NCBI RefSeq assembly: GCF_002953135.1
Contig: NZ_CP026372.1
Location: 2,839,501 to 2,903,500, forward strand
DNA: 64,000 nt
Direction: 5' to 3'
Source of the DNA: Sphingobium sp. SCG-1
GTDB lineage: Bacteria; Pseudomonadota; Alphaproteobacteria; Sphingomonadales; Sphingomonadaceae
In this document: positions 27,507 to 36,022 of the stretch, in pieces
Numbering within the stretch: the stretch's first letter is position 1
Layout: each line of letters starts with the position of its first letter
The notes under the pieces: generated by a model
What the model saw: the letters and a program-made list of their open reading frames with translations, nothing else
Told to the model about the DNA's origin: nothing
The model's database searches: none
Made by a program: the position numbers and the translations under genes

Positions 27507-27770
27507 GGATTAAGCCACTTTCTGTGTGGGCGTTCCGGAGGGCGGGGCCGGATGCCGAGGGGATCATGTGGCGGTCCATGTAACCATTAAGGCCGCAGGG
27601 GGCTAGTGCGAGGCGAGAATTTGTTAATCCGCCGCACGGAGCGCCTGTGGCATTGCCGCAACAGGTGAAGAACCACGTAATAATCTGTCATGATTCAGAC
27701 ATAATCGGAGCCTAGCGGGCAGCCATCGCGTGGCGGGCTCATCCTCGCCTCTTCAACCAAGGATCATATC

Positions 27771-30077
27771 GTGACGCAACCCCTTCTCCGCTCGGCGCTT
27801 CTGCTGACCGCCGCTTTCGGCGCGATTTCCTTCGCCGATGTCGCACAGGCGCAGGATCCCGCCCCCGCCGCCGACGATTCGCAACTGACCGAAATCGTCG
27901 TCACGGCAGAGCGTCGTTCGGAGAATCTCCAGAACGTACCGCTTTCGGTAGGCGTCGTCGCGGGCGATCAGTTGCGCGCGTTCCAGACGGGTGGCGACGA
28001 TATCCTCGCGCTGTCCGGTCGGGTGCCGGGCCTCTATGCCGAAACGACGACGGGCCGCATCTTCCCGCGCTTCTACATTCGTGGTCTTGGCAACATCGAC
28101 TTCTATCTTGGCGCGTCGCAGCCGGTGTCGATCATCCAGGACGAAGTCGTTCTGGAGCATGTCGTGCTGAAGTCCAATCCCGTGTTCGACATGGGTCAGG
28201 TGGAAGTGCTGCGCGGGCCGCAGGGTTCGCTGTTCGGCCGCAACACGACCGCGGGCATCATCAAGTTCGACAGCATCAAGCCGAACCTTACGACCTATGA
28301 GGGCCGCGCGCAGGCAAGCTATGGCAGCTACAACACCGTCACGTTCGATGGGGGCGTTGGTGGCCCGCTGATTGCCGACAAGCTCGCCTTCCGTATTTCC
28401 GCGCTATACCAGCATCGCGACGATTGGGTCGACAACACCTATACCGGCCCAAGCGCGGACGGCACGGTGTCGCCTAAGAAGGACGCGATGGGCGGCTTCA
28501 ACGAGAAGGACGTGCGCGTTCAGTTGCTCGCGACGCCGAACGAAGAAACGACCCTGCTTCTCTCTGGCCATGCGCGTGATTATGATGGGACGTCGACCAT
28601 CTTCCATCGCGCCGCGCTGAAGAAGGGATCGAATGATGCCAGCAACGAGCCGCGTACGAAGATCGCTCTGGACGAGGCGCAGAACAACCCGCAGGCTTAC
28701 AAGACCTATGGCGGATCGCTGAAGGCAACCTACGATTTCGGTCCGGTGACGCTGACATCGATCACGGCCTATGAGACCACGTCGGGCTACAGCCGTGGCG
28801 ATACCGATGGCGGCGCGGCGGCGAACTTCCCAGTCGGTGGCGTTGCGAATGGCTTTGGTCAGAGCCAGGGTAACCTGCGCGATCTCGACCAGTGGACGCA
28901 GGAAGTGCGGCTGTCGAGCAACGGCGACACCGGCCTGAAGTATCAGATCGGCGGCATCTATTTCGACTCGCGCGACACGACGGACTTCTACCAGCGCGCG
29001 TTTTTTCTGACGACAGCGGCGCGGAACCCCAACAACTGGGTGCGTCTGCACAACATCAACACGAGTTGGGCGCTGTTCGGTCAGCTGAGCTACGAAATCG
29101 TGCCCGACCTGACGCTGACTGCTGGCGGGCGCTACACCGAAGACACCAAGAGCACGCGTCTGCTGAAGACAGCGGATAACGCAGCGGGTGTAAGCAGCTA
29201 TCGCGGTCGTCGCTTCGTGCGCCTCTCCGATTCCAAGCCAAGCTGGGATGTGAGCGCGCTGTATCAGGTGAACCCGGATCTCAGCCTTTACGCCCGCGTG
29301 GCGAAGGGCTTCCGTGGTCCGACGATCCAGGGTCGTTCGGCCGTGTTCAACTCCGACTTCACGACGGCGGATTCGGAGACGATCCTGTCGTGGGAAGCCG
29401 GTTTCAAGAGCCAGATCAGCAACGCGCTCCGTTTCAACGCCAGCGCCTTTACCTATACGGTCAAGGACATCCAGTTGAACGGCAACGACGTCAACGGCAA
29501 CGGTGTCCTCTTCAACGCGAACAAGGCGAAAGCCTATGGCATGGAAGCGGAACTGGACTGGGCGCCTATCGAGAACCTGTCGCTTTCGGCTGGCCTCAGC
29601 CTGCTGCATAGCGAGATCAAGGACAAGAACGTCTATGCACAGGTCTGTGCGCTGAACGGCGTGGTGGTCTGCACTGTCGGCAACCCGACGATTACGGTGC
29701 CGGTCTTCGGCCAACCCGCCGTGTTCGCGCAGATCAACGGCGAGCCGCTGCCCAACGCGCCTGAGTACAACCTCAACCTAACCGCGCGCTACGACATCCC
29801 GCTGGGCAATGGCGGCAAGGTTTTCGCTGCGACCGACTGGAACGTGCAGGGCAAGACCAATTTCGTGCTGTACGACACGAAGGAGTTCAATTCGAACGGC
29901 AGCTTCGAAGGCGGTCTGAAGATCGGCTATGCCGCACCGGATAACGCGTATGAACTGGCCGTGTTCGCGCGCAACATCACGAACGAAAAGAACCTGAAGG
30001 GCGTCATCGAAAACTATATGGCGGCGGTATTCAACGATCCGCGTATCATCGGTGTGTCGTTGAGCGGGAAGTTCTAA
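27771..30077 (+). CDS. TonB-dependent outer-membrane receptor
   Basis: A complete receptor of 768 residues. A signal peptide (to about residue 27, VAQAQ) precedes the TonB box and plug start TEIVVTAERRSENLQNVPLSV. The plug has VEVLRGPQGSLFGRNTTAGII, the barrel has repeated aromatic-ended strands, and the C-terminus ends in VSLSGKF with terminal Phe. The GTG at 27771 has AAGGA eight bases upstream. It stands alone between guaB and a terminator; the substrate is unknown. The receptor subtype (LQNVPLSV) is the one sphingomonads use for many organic substrates rather than only siderophores. Confidence 0.93.
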   Translation: MTQPLLRSALLLTAAFGAISFADVAQAQDPAPAADDSQLTEIVVTAERRSENLQNVPLSVGVVAGDQLRAFQTGGDDILALSGRVPGLYAETTTGRIFPRFYIRGLGNIDFYLGASQPVSIIQDEVVLEHVVLKSNPVFDMGQVEVLRGPQGSLFGRNTTAGIIKFDSIKPNLTTYEGRAQASYGSYNTVTFDGGVGGPLIADKLAFRISALYQHRDDWVDNTYTGPSADGTVSPKKDAMGGFNEKDVRVQLLATPNEETTLLLSGHARDYDGTSTIFHRAALKKGSNDASNEPRTKIALDEAQNNPQAYKTYGGSLKATYDFGPVTLTSITAYETTSGYSRGDTDGGAAANFPVGGVANGFGQSQGNLRDLDQWTQEVRLSSNGDTGLKYQIGGIYFDSRDTTDFYQRAFFLTTAARNPNNWVRLHNINTSWALFGQLSYEIVPDLTLTAGGRYTEDTKSTRLLKTADNAAGVSSYRGRRFVRLSDSKPSWDVSALYQVNPDLSLYARVAKGFRGPTIQGRSAVFNSDFTTADSETILSWEAGFKSQISNALRFNASAFTYTVKDIQLNGNDVNGNGVLFNANKAKAYGMEAELDWAPIENLSLSAGLSLLHSEIKDKNVYAQVCALNGVVVCTVGNPTITVPVFGQPAVFAQINGEPLPNAPEYNLNLTARYDIPLGNGGKVFAATDWNVQGKTNFVLYDTKEFNSNGSFEGGLKIGYAAPDNAYELAVFARNITNEKNLKGVIENYMAAVFNDPRIIGVSLSGKF

Positions 30078-30095
30078 GTCTTCCGACCGTTTGAG

Positions 30096-30132
30096 AAAGG
30101 GCCGCGTTCCATCAAGGAATGCGGCCCTTTTC
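30096..30132 (+). terminator. rho-independent terminator after the TonB receptor
   Basis: A 15-bp stem (30096-30110 with 30116-30130; one G-T pair) starts with AAAGGGCCGC and closes with GCGGCCCTTT around a five-base loop, followed by TC. It ends three bases before the stop of the convergent lyase gene and probably serves both. Confidence 0.85.
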
Positions 30133-30134
30133 TG

Positions 30135-30950
30135 TTATCGCTTTAGCATCTCTGCGCGAGCGATGAGGGCGCGCGCCGCATCGACGTGCATGGCTTCGAT
30201 CATGCTGTCTTCGAAGCGTTCCGCGCCGCCCGTTGCGGCTTCTATCAGGCGTTGGGCGTCGGCGACCGCTGCTTCGTCGGGGCCGAAGATCGCGTTGGTT
30301 GTTGCGATCTGGCCGGGGTGGATCAGGGTCTTGCCGTCGAAGCCGTAGCTGCGGCCCTCGCGGCATTCCGCTTCCAGACCTGCGGCATCGTCAAGGCGGT
30401 TATAGACGCCGTCGAACACGGCCTTCCTCGAAGCGCGGGCCGCGAACACGACGGTCTGGAGCGCGAGCATCAGTCCTGCGCGTCCAGCGTCGGCGGGGAT
30501 GCCGAGATCCTTGCGCAAGTCGTTGACGCCGATGAACAGCGCCGCCGTGCCGGCCTGCGCGGCGATCGCTGGAGCGGCGGACAGGCCGAGGGCGGTTTCG
30601 ATCATCGCGATGACGGGTTTTTCGCAGACCTGATGGACATCGTGAACCTGCAAGGGATGCTCCACCTTGGGCAGGATGATATAGTCGGCCCCGCTGGCTT
30701 TTGCTGCGATCATGTCGGCGCCGTGCCATGGCGTCTCGGCGGTATTGATGCGGATGCCAGTCAGCTTGTCGGCATAGCCCGCCTGCGTGGCGGCGACGGC
30801 GGCGTCGCGTGCCGCGTCTTTCTGCGCGTCGGGCACCGCGTCCTCCAGATCGAGGATCACCATGTCGCAGGCAAGCCCCCTCGCCTTTTCCACCGCGCGC
30901 GGATTGGATGCGGGCAGGAAGAGGAGCGACCGGGCAAAGGCTAGCTGCAT
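30135..30950 (-). CDS. HpcH/HpaI-type CoA-ester lyase (CitE-like)
   Basis: A TIM-barrel lyase of 271 residues. It shows RSLLFLPASNPRAVEKARGLACDMVILDLEDAV, with the metal-binding acidic residues ILDLEDAV, and GADYIILPKVE. MIETALGL supplies the second acidic ligand, and GRSYGFDGKTLIHPGQI is the CoA-ester-lyase signature. Members cleave citramalyl-CoA, malyl-CoA or related esters; the substrate cannot be assigned. It lacks the other citrate lyase subunits, so it is not a true CitE. Confidence 0.85.
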   Translation of the reverse strand: MQLAFARSLLFLPASNPRAVEKARGLACDMVILDLEDAVPDAQKDAARDAAVAATQAGYADKLTGIRINTAETPWHGADMIAAKASGADYIILPKVEHPLQVHDVHQVCEKPVIAMIETALGLSAAPAIAAQAGTAALFIGVNDLRKDLGIPADAGRAGLMLALQTVVFAARASRKAVFDGVYNRLDDAAGLEAECREGRSYGFDGKTLIHPGQIATTNAIFGPDEAAVADAQRLIEAATGGAERFEDSMIEAMHVDAARALIARAEMLKR

Positions 30951-31032
30951 CGTTGTTCCTTCAAATGACTTCCCCGGTTAACGCTTTGGCGGCATAACAA
31001 TGTGTATCGGGCCGGTGGGGAGAACGAAGATC

Positions 31033-32004
31033 ATGATTACGACATTCGCACTGGCAGCCGCGCTGCTCGTCTTCATCTATCTGGCCGCAAGTATCAAGAT
31101 CGTCCGGCAGGGCTATCAATATACGATCGAACGCTTTGGCCGTTTTACAGAAGTCGCACGTCCCGGCCTCAATTTCTACCCCGCGTTTTTCTACAATGTC
31201 GGCCGCAAGATCAACATGATGGAGCAGGTTGTCGATATTCCGGGGCAGGAGATCATCACCAAGGACAACGCCATGGTGTCCGTCGATGGCGTAGTATTTT
31301 TTCAGGTGCTGGACGCAGCGAAGGCGGCGTATGAGGTTTCGGAGCTGTACGTCGCGATCATGCAGTTGGCGACGACCAACCTGCGCACCGTGATGGGATC
31401 GATGGACTTGGACGAGACCTTGTCCAAGCGCGACGAGATTAACGCGCGGCTGCTATCTGTGGTCGATCATGCAACGGGTAGTTGGGGCGTGAAGATCACG
31501 CGTGTTGAGTTGAAGGACATTCGCCCGCCCGCCGACATCGTCAATGCGATGGGTCGCCAGATGAAGGCGGAGCGTGAAAAGCGCGCCAATATCCTTGATG
31601 CCGAGGGCGCTCGCGCGTCTGAAATCCTGCGGGCGGAGGGCGAAAAGGCCGGGCAGATATTGCAGGCGGAAGGGCGGCGGGAGGCTGCGTTCCGCGACGC
31701 CGAAGCGCGCGAACGTGAGGCTGAAGCAGAGGCCAAGGCGACGCAGATGGTGTCCGAAGCCATCTCCGCAGGCAATCCGCAGGCATTGAATTACTTCATC
31801 GCGCAGAAATATGTGGAGGCGGTTTCCGGGTTCGCGACGTCGCCCAATGCCAAGACGATCCTGTTCCCTGTCGAGGCGACGCAGCTTATCGGGACGCTGG
31901 GCGGGATCGGCGAACTGGCGCGGGAGACGTTCGGTAACGCGCCGACTGTCAACGATCCAACGCCGACGCCACGCCGTCGCGGACCGTTCGAGCCGACAGC
32001 ATGA
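31033..32004 (+). CDS. SPFH/band 7 (stomatin-like) membrane protein
   Basis: A 323-residue protein with one N-terminal membrane helix (TTFALAAALLVFIYLAAS), the band-7 domain (GRFTEVARPGLNFYPAFFYNVGRKINMMEQVVDIPGQ), and a coiled-coil segment rich in Ala, Glu and Arg at about 165-240. It forms large membrane rings or rafts in the family and is usually paired with NfeD. The ATG at 31033 is preferred to one 11 codons upstream because the helix then begins at once. The next gene overlaps by four bases (ATGA). Confidence 0.9.
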   Translation: MITTFALAAALLVFIYLAASIKIVRQGYQYTIERFGRFTEVARPGLNFYPAFFYNVGRKINMMEQVVDIPGQEIITKDNAMVSVDGVVFFQVLDAAKAAYEVSELYVAIMQLATTNLRTVMGSMDLDETLSKRDEINARLLSVVDHATGSWGVKITRVELKDIRPPADIVNAMGRQMKAEREKRANILDAEGARASEILRAEGEKAGQILQAEGRREAAFRDAEAREREAEAEAKATQMVSEAISAGNPQALNYFIAQKYVEAVSGFATSPNAKTILFPVEATQLIGTLGGIGELARETFGNAPTVNDPTPTPRRRGPFEPTA

Positions 32005-32444
32005 GCGATTTGCAGGGGATGGAGCCGTACTGGGTCTGGCTGATCCTCGCCGTACTGTTCGGCATTGGCGAGATCGTACTGCCCGGCGTGTTCCTGCTCT
32101 GGATCGCGATTGCGGCAGCGCTGACCGGCGGGATCACTGTTCTCGTCGGGATAAGTGTGCCGGTGCAGGTGATCGTCTTTGCGGTGCTGTGCCTCGTCGC
32201 GACCTATGCCGGGCGGCGCTGGTACACGAACAATCCAGTGGAATCGCAGGATCCGCTGCTGAATGATCGCGCGGCTCGGCTGATCGGTGAGACCGTCATG
32301 ATCGTAGAAGCGATCGAAGGCGGAGAGGGACGCGTCAAGGTGGGCGACGGCGTGTGGACGGCGCACGGACCTGACGCGGAAGTGGGCCAGCGGATGCGTG
32401 TCATCGGCGTAGACGGCACGGTGCTGCGCGTCGATTCCCTCTGA
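32001..32444 (+). CDS. NfeD-like membrane protein
   Basis: A 147-residue partner of the stomatin-type protein. Two to three membrane helices (WVWLILAVLFGIGEIVLPGVFLLWIAIAAAL, then VQVIVFAVLCLVATYAG) precede a soluble C-terminal OB-fold, with ARLIGETVMIVEAIEGGEGRVKVGDGVWTA, typical of the short NfeD1b type without protease domain. It overlaps the upstream gene by four bases and so is translationally coupled to it. The pair is thought to organise membrane microdomains. Confidence 0.9.
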   Translation: MSDLQGMEPYWVWLILAVLFGIGEIVLPGVFLLWIAIAAALTGGITVLVGISVPVQVIVFAVLCLVATYAGRRWYTNNPVESQDPLLNDRAARLIGETVMIVEAIEGGEGRVKVGDGVWTAHGPDAEVGQRMRVIGVDGTVLRVDSL

Positions 32445-32448
32445 TGCG

Positions 32449-32898
32449 TTAGAATTGCAGCGGATCGGCGACGGGCGTTCCTGCGTCAATGTCTTTGCCG
32501 AACAGGCGCGCTTCGGCCTGAGCGGTGTCGAAAAATTCCCAGGTTTCGCGGATCAGGCCATCCTCCACGCGGAAGATCTGGCAATAGGTTTGCTCGTACC
32601 GCGCCCCGTCATTGGTGTCTGCGTCCCCCTCCATCATGCCGACGACAACCGACCCGTCGACGGCCATGATCCGGTGCCGCCTTGCAAGATTGACCGTGCC
32701 GGGCACGAGGTTGGCCATCACGAGCGGGAATATCTCTTCGAAAAGTTGCCGCTTGCCGTACGTGCGTCCTGACACGGCAGTCCGACCAGCGACGTTGTTG
32801 ATGTAGTCGTCATGCAGCGTCGCTGCGAACGCATCGATATCCATCGCCGCCAGCGCGCTGTACCACTGCTCGACGACTGCGCGCGGTTCGATCGTCAT
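32449..32898 (-). CDS. SnoaL/NTF2-like domain protein
   Basis: A 149-residue single-domain protein of the NTF2-like fold, with RAVVEQWYSALAAMDIDAFAATLHDDYINNVAG at the start and VEDGLIRETWEFFDTAQ at the end. The family includes polyketide cyclases, isomerases and proteins with no known activity, so no reaction is claimed. The ATG at 32896-32898 has GAGG five bases upstream; the frame is open further upstream but without similarity. It is convergent with the NfeD gene, four bases apart. Confidence 0.7.
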   Translation of the reverse strand: MTIEPRAVVEQWYSALAAMDIDAFAATLHDDYINNVAGRTAVSGRTYGKRQLFEEIFPLVMANLVPGTVNLARRHRIMAVDGSVVVGMMEGDADTNDGARYEQTYCQIFRVEDGLIRETWEFFDTAQAEARLFGKDIDAGTPVADPLQF

Positions 32899-33007
32899 GG
32901 CACCTCTTCTCCCCTGCTCCGCATGAGGATGCGTGCGGGGGCAGAATGGCGTCATCTTCACCGTCATGCCTACTGACGAAAACAGCAGGCATGGCGCGAC
33001 GAAAGGA

Positions 33008-33325
33008 TCAGCCGAATAAGCCCTTCGCCAGACCACTTAGTTCGTTCAGCGGATTACCGTCGCCATCGCGATCGAGAAAACCCGTCATGTTGCCGAGAAT
33101 TCCCGCAGGACCACCGAGACCCGCGAGCGCCTCCTGCAGCGTGTCGGCTGAGACGCCATGCGCGGCGGCAGTTTCTGCCAATGCCGTAACGCCGGGCTTA
33201 CCCGATCCAATATCGGCGGCGAGTTGCTCCAGCAATCCGGGGATCGAGTCGGCAGAGATACCGAGCTTGGCCGCAAGTTCGTCGAGGCTGCCTAGATTAC
33301 TCAAAATGCCGTCGAACATAGCCAT
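33008..33325 (-). CDS. small helical protein with an EF-hand-like loop, hypothetical
   Basis: A 105-residue protein not recognised as a named family. It is mostly short amphipathic helices with Gly-rich turns. Near the C-terminus DRDGDGNPLNEL fits the EF-hand calcium loop (Asp at 1, 3 and 5, Gly at 6, acidic residue near 12). No signal peptide is seen. The ATG at 33323-33325 has GGGAG nine bases upstream; an upstream extension of 33 codons overlaps the terminator of pckA. It lies downstream of pckA on the same strand. Confidence 0.6.
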   Translation of the reverse strand: MAMFDGILSNLGSLDELAAKLGISADSIPGLLEQLAADIGSGKPGVTALAETAAAHGVSADTLQEALAGLGGPAGILGNMTGFLDRDGDGNPLNELSGLAKGLFG

Positions 33326-33382
33326 GATCTGATACTCCCATGATCGAGCATCAATAGCAGCTTTATCGTCCAGCGTAACGAA

Positions 33383-33417
33383 AAAGGCGGGCCAGCATGT
33401 CCTGCCGACCCGCCTTT
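33383..33417 (-). terminator. terminator of pckA
   Basis: AAAGGCGGG and CCCGCCTTT are exact inverted copies. On the minus strand the hairpin starts about 20 bases past the pckA stop and is followed by a T-run. Confidence 0.8.
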
Positions 33418-33437
33418 CAGGCAATTTACGTCAATGT

Positions 33438-35033
33438 TCAGGCGGCAGTGAGAGCAGCCTGACGCACGGAGGCATCCACATGATCCTCGAACTGCGCGAA
33501 GTTGTCGACGAACTGCTTGACCAGCTTGGCAGCGGTATCATCATATTCCGCGCCATTCGCCCAGGTCTGTCGGGGATCGAGTATCTTGGCATCCACACCC
33601 GCGACTGCGACCGGCACTTCGAAGCCGAAGTTCGGATCAGTGCGGAAGGCGACATCGTTCAGGCTGCCGTCCAGCGCTGCGTTCAGCAATGCACGTGTGA
33701 CGCGGATCGGCATACGGCTGCCGCTGCCGTACTTGCCGCCGGTCCAACCGGTGTTGACCAGCCAGCAGGTAACGCCGCCTTTGGCGATGCGATCCTTCAG
33801 CAGATTGCCGTACACCGAAGGATGACGCGGCATGAAGGGGGCACCAAAGCAGGTCGAGAAGGTCGCAGTCGGCTCGATCACCCCGATTTCGGTGCCCGCG
33901 ACCCGTGCGGTGTAGCCCGAGAGGAAGTGATACATAGCCTGTTCCGGCGTTAAACGCGAAATAGGAGGAAGTACGCCATAAGCGTCGGCCGTCAGGAAGA
34001 TGATCGTCTTGGGAACCGGGCCAAGATTGTCCTTCGACGCATTGGGGATGAAATCAATGGGATAAGAACCGCGGCTGTTTTCCGCGAGGCTGTTGTCGTT
34101 GAAATCGAGTTCGCGTGTATCCTTGTCGATCACAACATTCTCAAGGACCGTTCCGAAGCGTTTCGTCGTCGCGAAAATTTCCGGCTCCGCCTCGGGCGAG
34201 AGGTTTATCATCTTGGCGTAGCAGCCGCCCTCGAAATTGAAGACGGCGGTGTCCGACCAGCCATGCTCGTCGTCGCCGATCAGCGTACGGCTGGCGTCGG
34301 CCGAAAGCGTTGTCTTGCCTGTACCTGACAGACCGAAGAACACAGCCGTGTCGCCGTTCGGGCCGATATTGGCCGAACAATGCATTGGCATGACGCCCTT
34401 CACGGGTAGCAGGTAGTTGAGGATGCCGAACACCGACTTCTTCATTTCACCGGCATAAGCCGTGCCGCCGATGAGGATCAGCTTTTCGCTGAAGTTGACG
34501 GCGACGACCGTTTCGGACCGACTGCCATGGCGCGCAGGATCGGCGCGGAAGCTCGGCAAATCGATGATGGTATATTCGGGCGTGAAAGTCGCCAGCTCAT
34601 CTGCGGTCGGACGCACCAGCAACGTGCGGATGAAAAGGTTGTGCCAGGCGAACTCATTGATGACGCGCACATTGACGCGATGCTCGGGCTGCGATCCGCC
34701 GAAAAGATCCGCGACGTACAGCGTGTCCTTCTCACCCAGCGCTGCGAAGAAATCGGCCTTCAATGCCGCGAAGTGCTCCGGCGTCATGGGCACATTGGTG
34801 TTGCCCCACCATACTGTGCTGTCCGTCTCTGCGTCGCGGACGATGAACTTGTCTTTAGCGGAACGGCCGGTGTGCTTGCCGGTTTCGACAACCAATGGGC
34901 CGTCCTTGGCCAATATGCCTTCGCCATTGGCGAGCGCTGCTTCGACAAGGGGCGCCGTGCCGAGATTCCAGAACTGGGAGGCACGAGTTTGAATGCCCTG
35001 TTTTTCCAGGGTGAACGAGGATGTCGCCTGCAC
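33438..35033 (-). CDS. pckA: phosphoenolpyruvate carboxykinase (ATP)
   Basis: Converts oxaloacetate and ATP to PEP and CO2 for gluconeogenesis. The 531 residues match the ATP-type family: HTGRSAKDKFIVRD, GGTAYAGEMKKSVFGILNYLLP, the P-loop GLSGTGKTTLSAD, GDDEHGWSD and a C-terminal YTARVAGTE region. The GTG at 35031-35033 has AGGAG eight bases upstream. It is divergent from chvI across 262 bases; in rhizobia pckA neighbours the same two-component genes and is controlled by them, so regulation by ChvI is a reasonable inference. Confidence 0.96.
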   Translation of the reverse strand: MQATSSFTLEKQGIQTRASQFWNLGTAPLVEAALANGEGILAKDGPLVVETGKHTGRSAKDKFIVRDAETDSTVWWGNTNVPMTPEHFAALKADFFAALGEKDTLYVADLFGGSQPEHRVNVRVINEFAWHNLFIRTLLVRPTADELATFTPEYTIIDLPSFRADPARHGSRSETVVAVNFSEKLILIGGTAYAGEMKKSVFGILNYLLPVKGVMPMHCSANIGPNGDTAVFFGLSGTGKTTLSADASRTLIGDDEHGWSDTAVFNFEGGCYAKMINLSPEAEPEIFATTKRFGTVLENVVIDKDTRELDFNDNSLAENSRGSYPIDFIPNASKDNLGPVPKTIIFLTADAYGVLPPISRLTPEQAMYHFLSGYTARVAGTEIGVIEPTATFSTCFGAPFMPRHPSVYGNLLKDRIAKGGVTCWLVNTGWTGGKYGSGSRMPIRVTRALLNAALDGSLNDVAFRTDPNFGFEVPVAVAGVDAKILDPRQTWANGAEYDDTAAKLVKQFVDNFAQFEDHVDASVRQAALTAA

Positions 35034-35295
35034 GCGCTTGCTCCTAAATGTTATGTTGAGCCTTAAAGGCTATGGCTGCGAGGCCCACAGGTCTTCGATA
35101 CGCCCGCGTTATATCCTCAGCCGACCGAATCCGCATAAGCGTTAGACAGTTGGCCGTCAAATCCATGGCCAAAACCTTGATCCATGTTGATACATTGGAT
35201 GAGCATGTCCGATCAGGGCTGCTTTCCGTCTTCCTTGCCCCGCCATGCGCCATCGTCTAGTCCGTCCCGGTGATACAGCAGCCGGAACGCAGTGA

Positions 35296-36012
35296 ATGAG
35301 CGCGACCCAAGTCCCCACGATCGCCCTCGTAGACGATGATCGAAACATTTTAACGTCTGTTTCCATCGCCTTGCAGTCCGAAGGCTTCGTAACGCGAATC
35401 TATTCCGATTCCGAAGTTGCACTGAAAGCACTGATCGAGAATCCCGCCGATCTTGCCGTGTTCGACATCAAGATGCCCAAGATGGACGGAATAGAATTGC
35501 TGCGCCGCCTGCGCGAAAAAAACGCGATGCCCGTGATCTTCCTAACCAGCAAGAGCGACGAACTGGACGAGGCGCTGGGCCTGGCGATGGGGGCGGACGA
35601 TTATATCTCAAAGCCTTTCTCGCAACGGCTGTTGATCGCGCGCATCCGTTCGATCCTGCGGCGGGCGGAGCTTGCCCGGCCCGCGACCGAGCATAGCGAA
35701 CCGGCAGCCGAGCCGATCGTGCGCGGGCGGCTGGAGATGGACCCGGCGCGGCATCGCGTGAAGTGGAAGGGGCAGGACGTGACGCTGACCGTCACCGAAT
35801 TCCTGATCCTGGAGGCGCTGGCGGCGCGGCCCGGTGTCGTCAAGAACCGCAACCAGTTGATGGACACCGCTTATCAGGACGACGTCTATGTCGATGATCG
35901 CACCATCGACAGCCACATCAAGCGCCTGCGTCGTAAATTCCGCGAGGCAGACCCCGACTTCAATGCGATCGATACGCTCTATGGCGCCGGATACCGATTC
36001 TCGGAAGAGTGA
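35296..36012 (+). CDS. chvI: response regulator ChvI
   Basis: An OmpR-type DNA-binding regulator of 238 residues. The receiver domain has the acidic pocket VDDD, the phospho-acceptor Asp57 (VFDIKMPKMDG) and the SKPF lysine. The winged-helix domain follows from about 140 (RHRVKWKGQDVTLTVTEFLILEAL, then DRTIDSHIKRLRRKF). The adjacent ChvG kinase and PTS genes place it in the ChvG/ChvI system that controls envelope, acid stress and carbon metabolism in alphaproteobacteria. It starts a plus-strand run of closely spaced genes to about 41.7 kb. Confidence 0.92.
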   Translation: MSATQVPTIALVDDDRNILTSVSIALQSEGFVTRIYSDSEVALKALIENPADLAVFDIKMPKMDGIELLRRLREKNAMPVIFLTSKSDELDEALGLAMGADDYISKPFSQRLLIARIRSILRRAELARPATEHSEPAAEPIVRGRLEMDPARHRVKWKGQDVTLTVTEFLILEALAARPGVVKNRNQLMDTAYQDDVYVDDRTIDSHIKRLRRKFREADPDFNAIDTLYGAGYRFSEE

Positions 36013-36022
36013 GGAAGGCGAT

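Noticed and set aside
25776..27590. 604-codon plus-strand frame
   Set aside because: Antisense to guaB; Gly/Asp/His-rich composition typical of a shadow frame.
30135..30950. Citrate lyase beta subunit (citE)
   Set aside because: The alpha and gamma subunit genes and lyase-activating genes are absent, so only the general CoA-ester lyase family is claimed.
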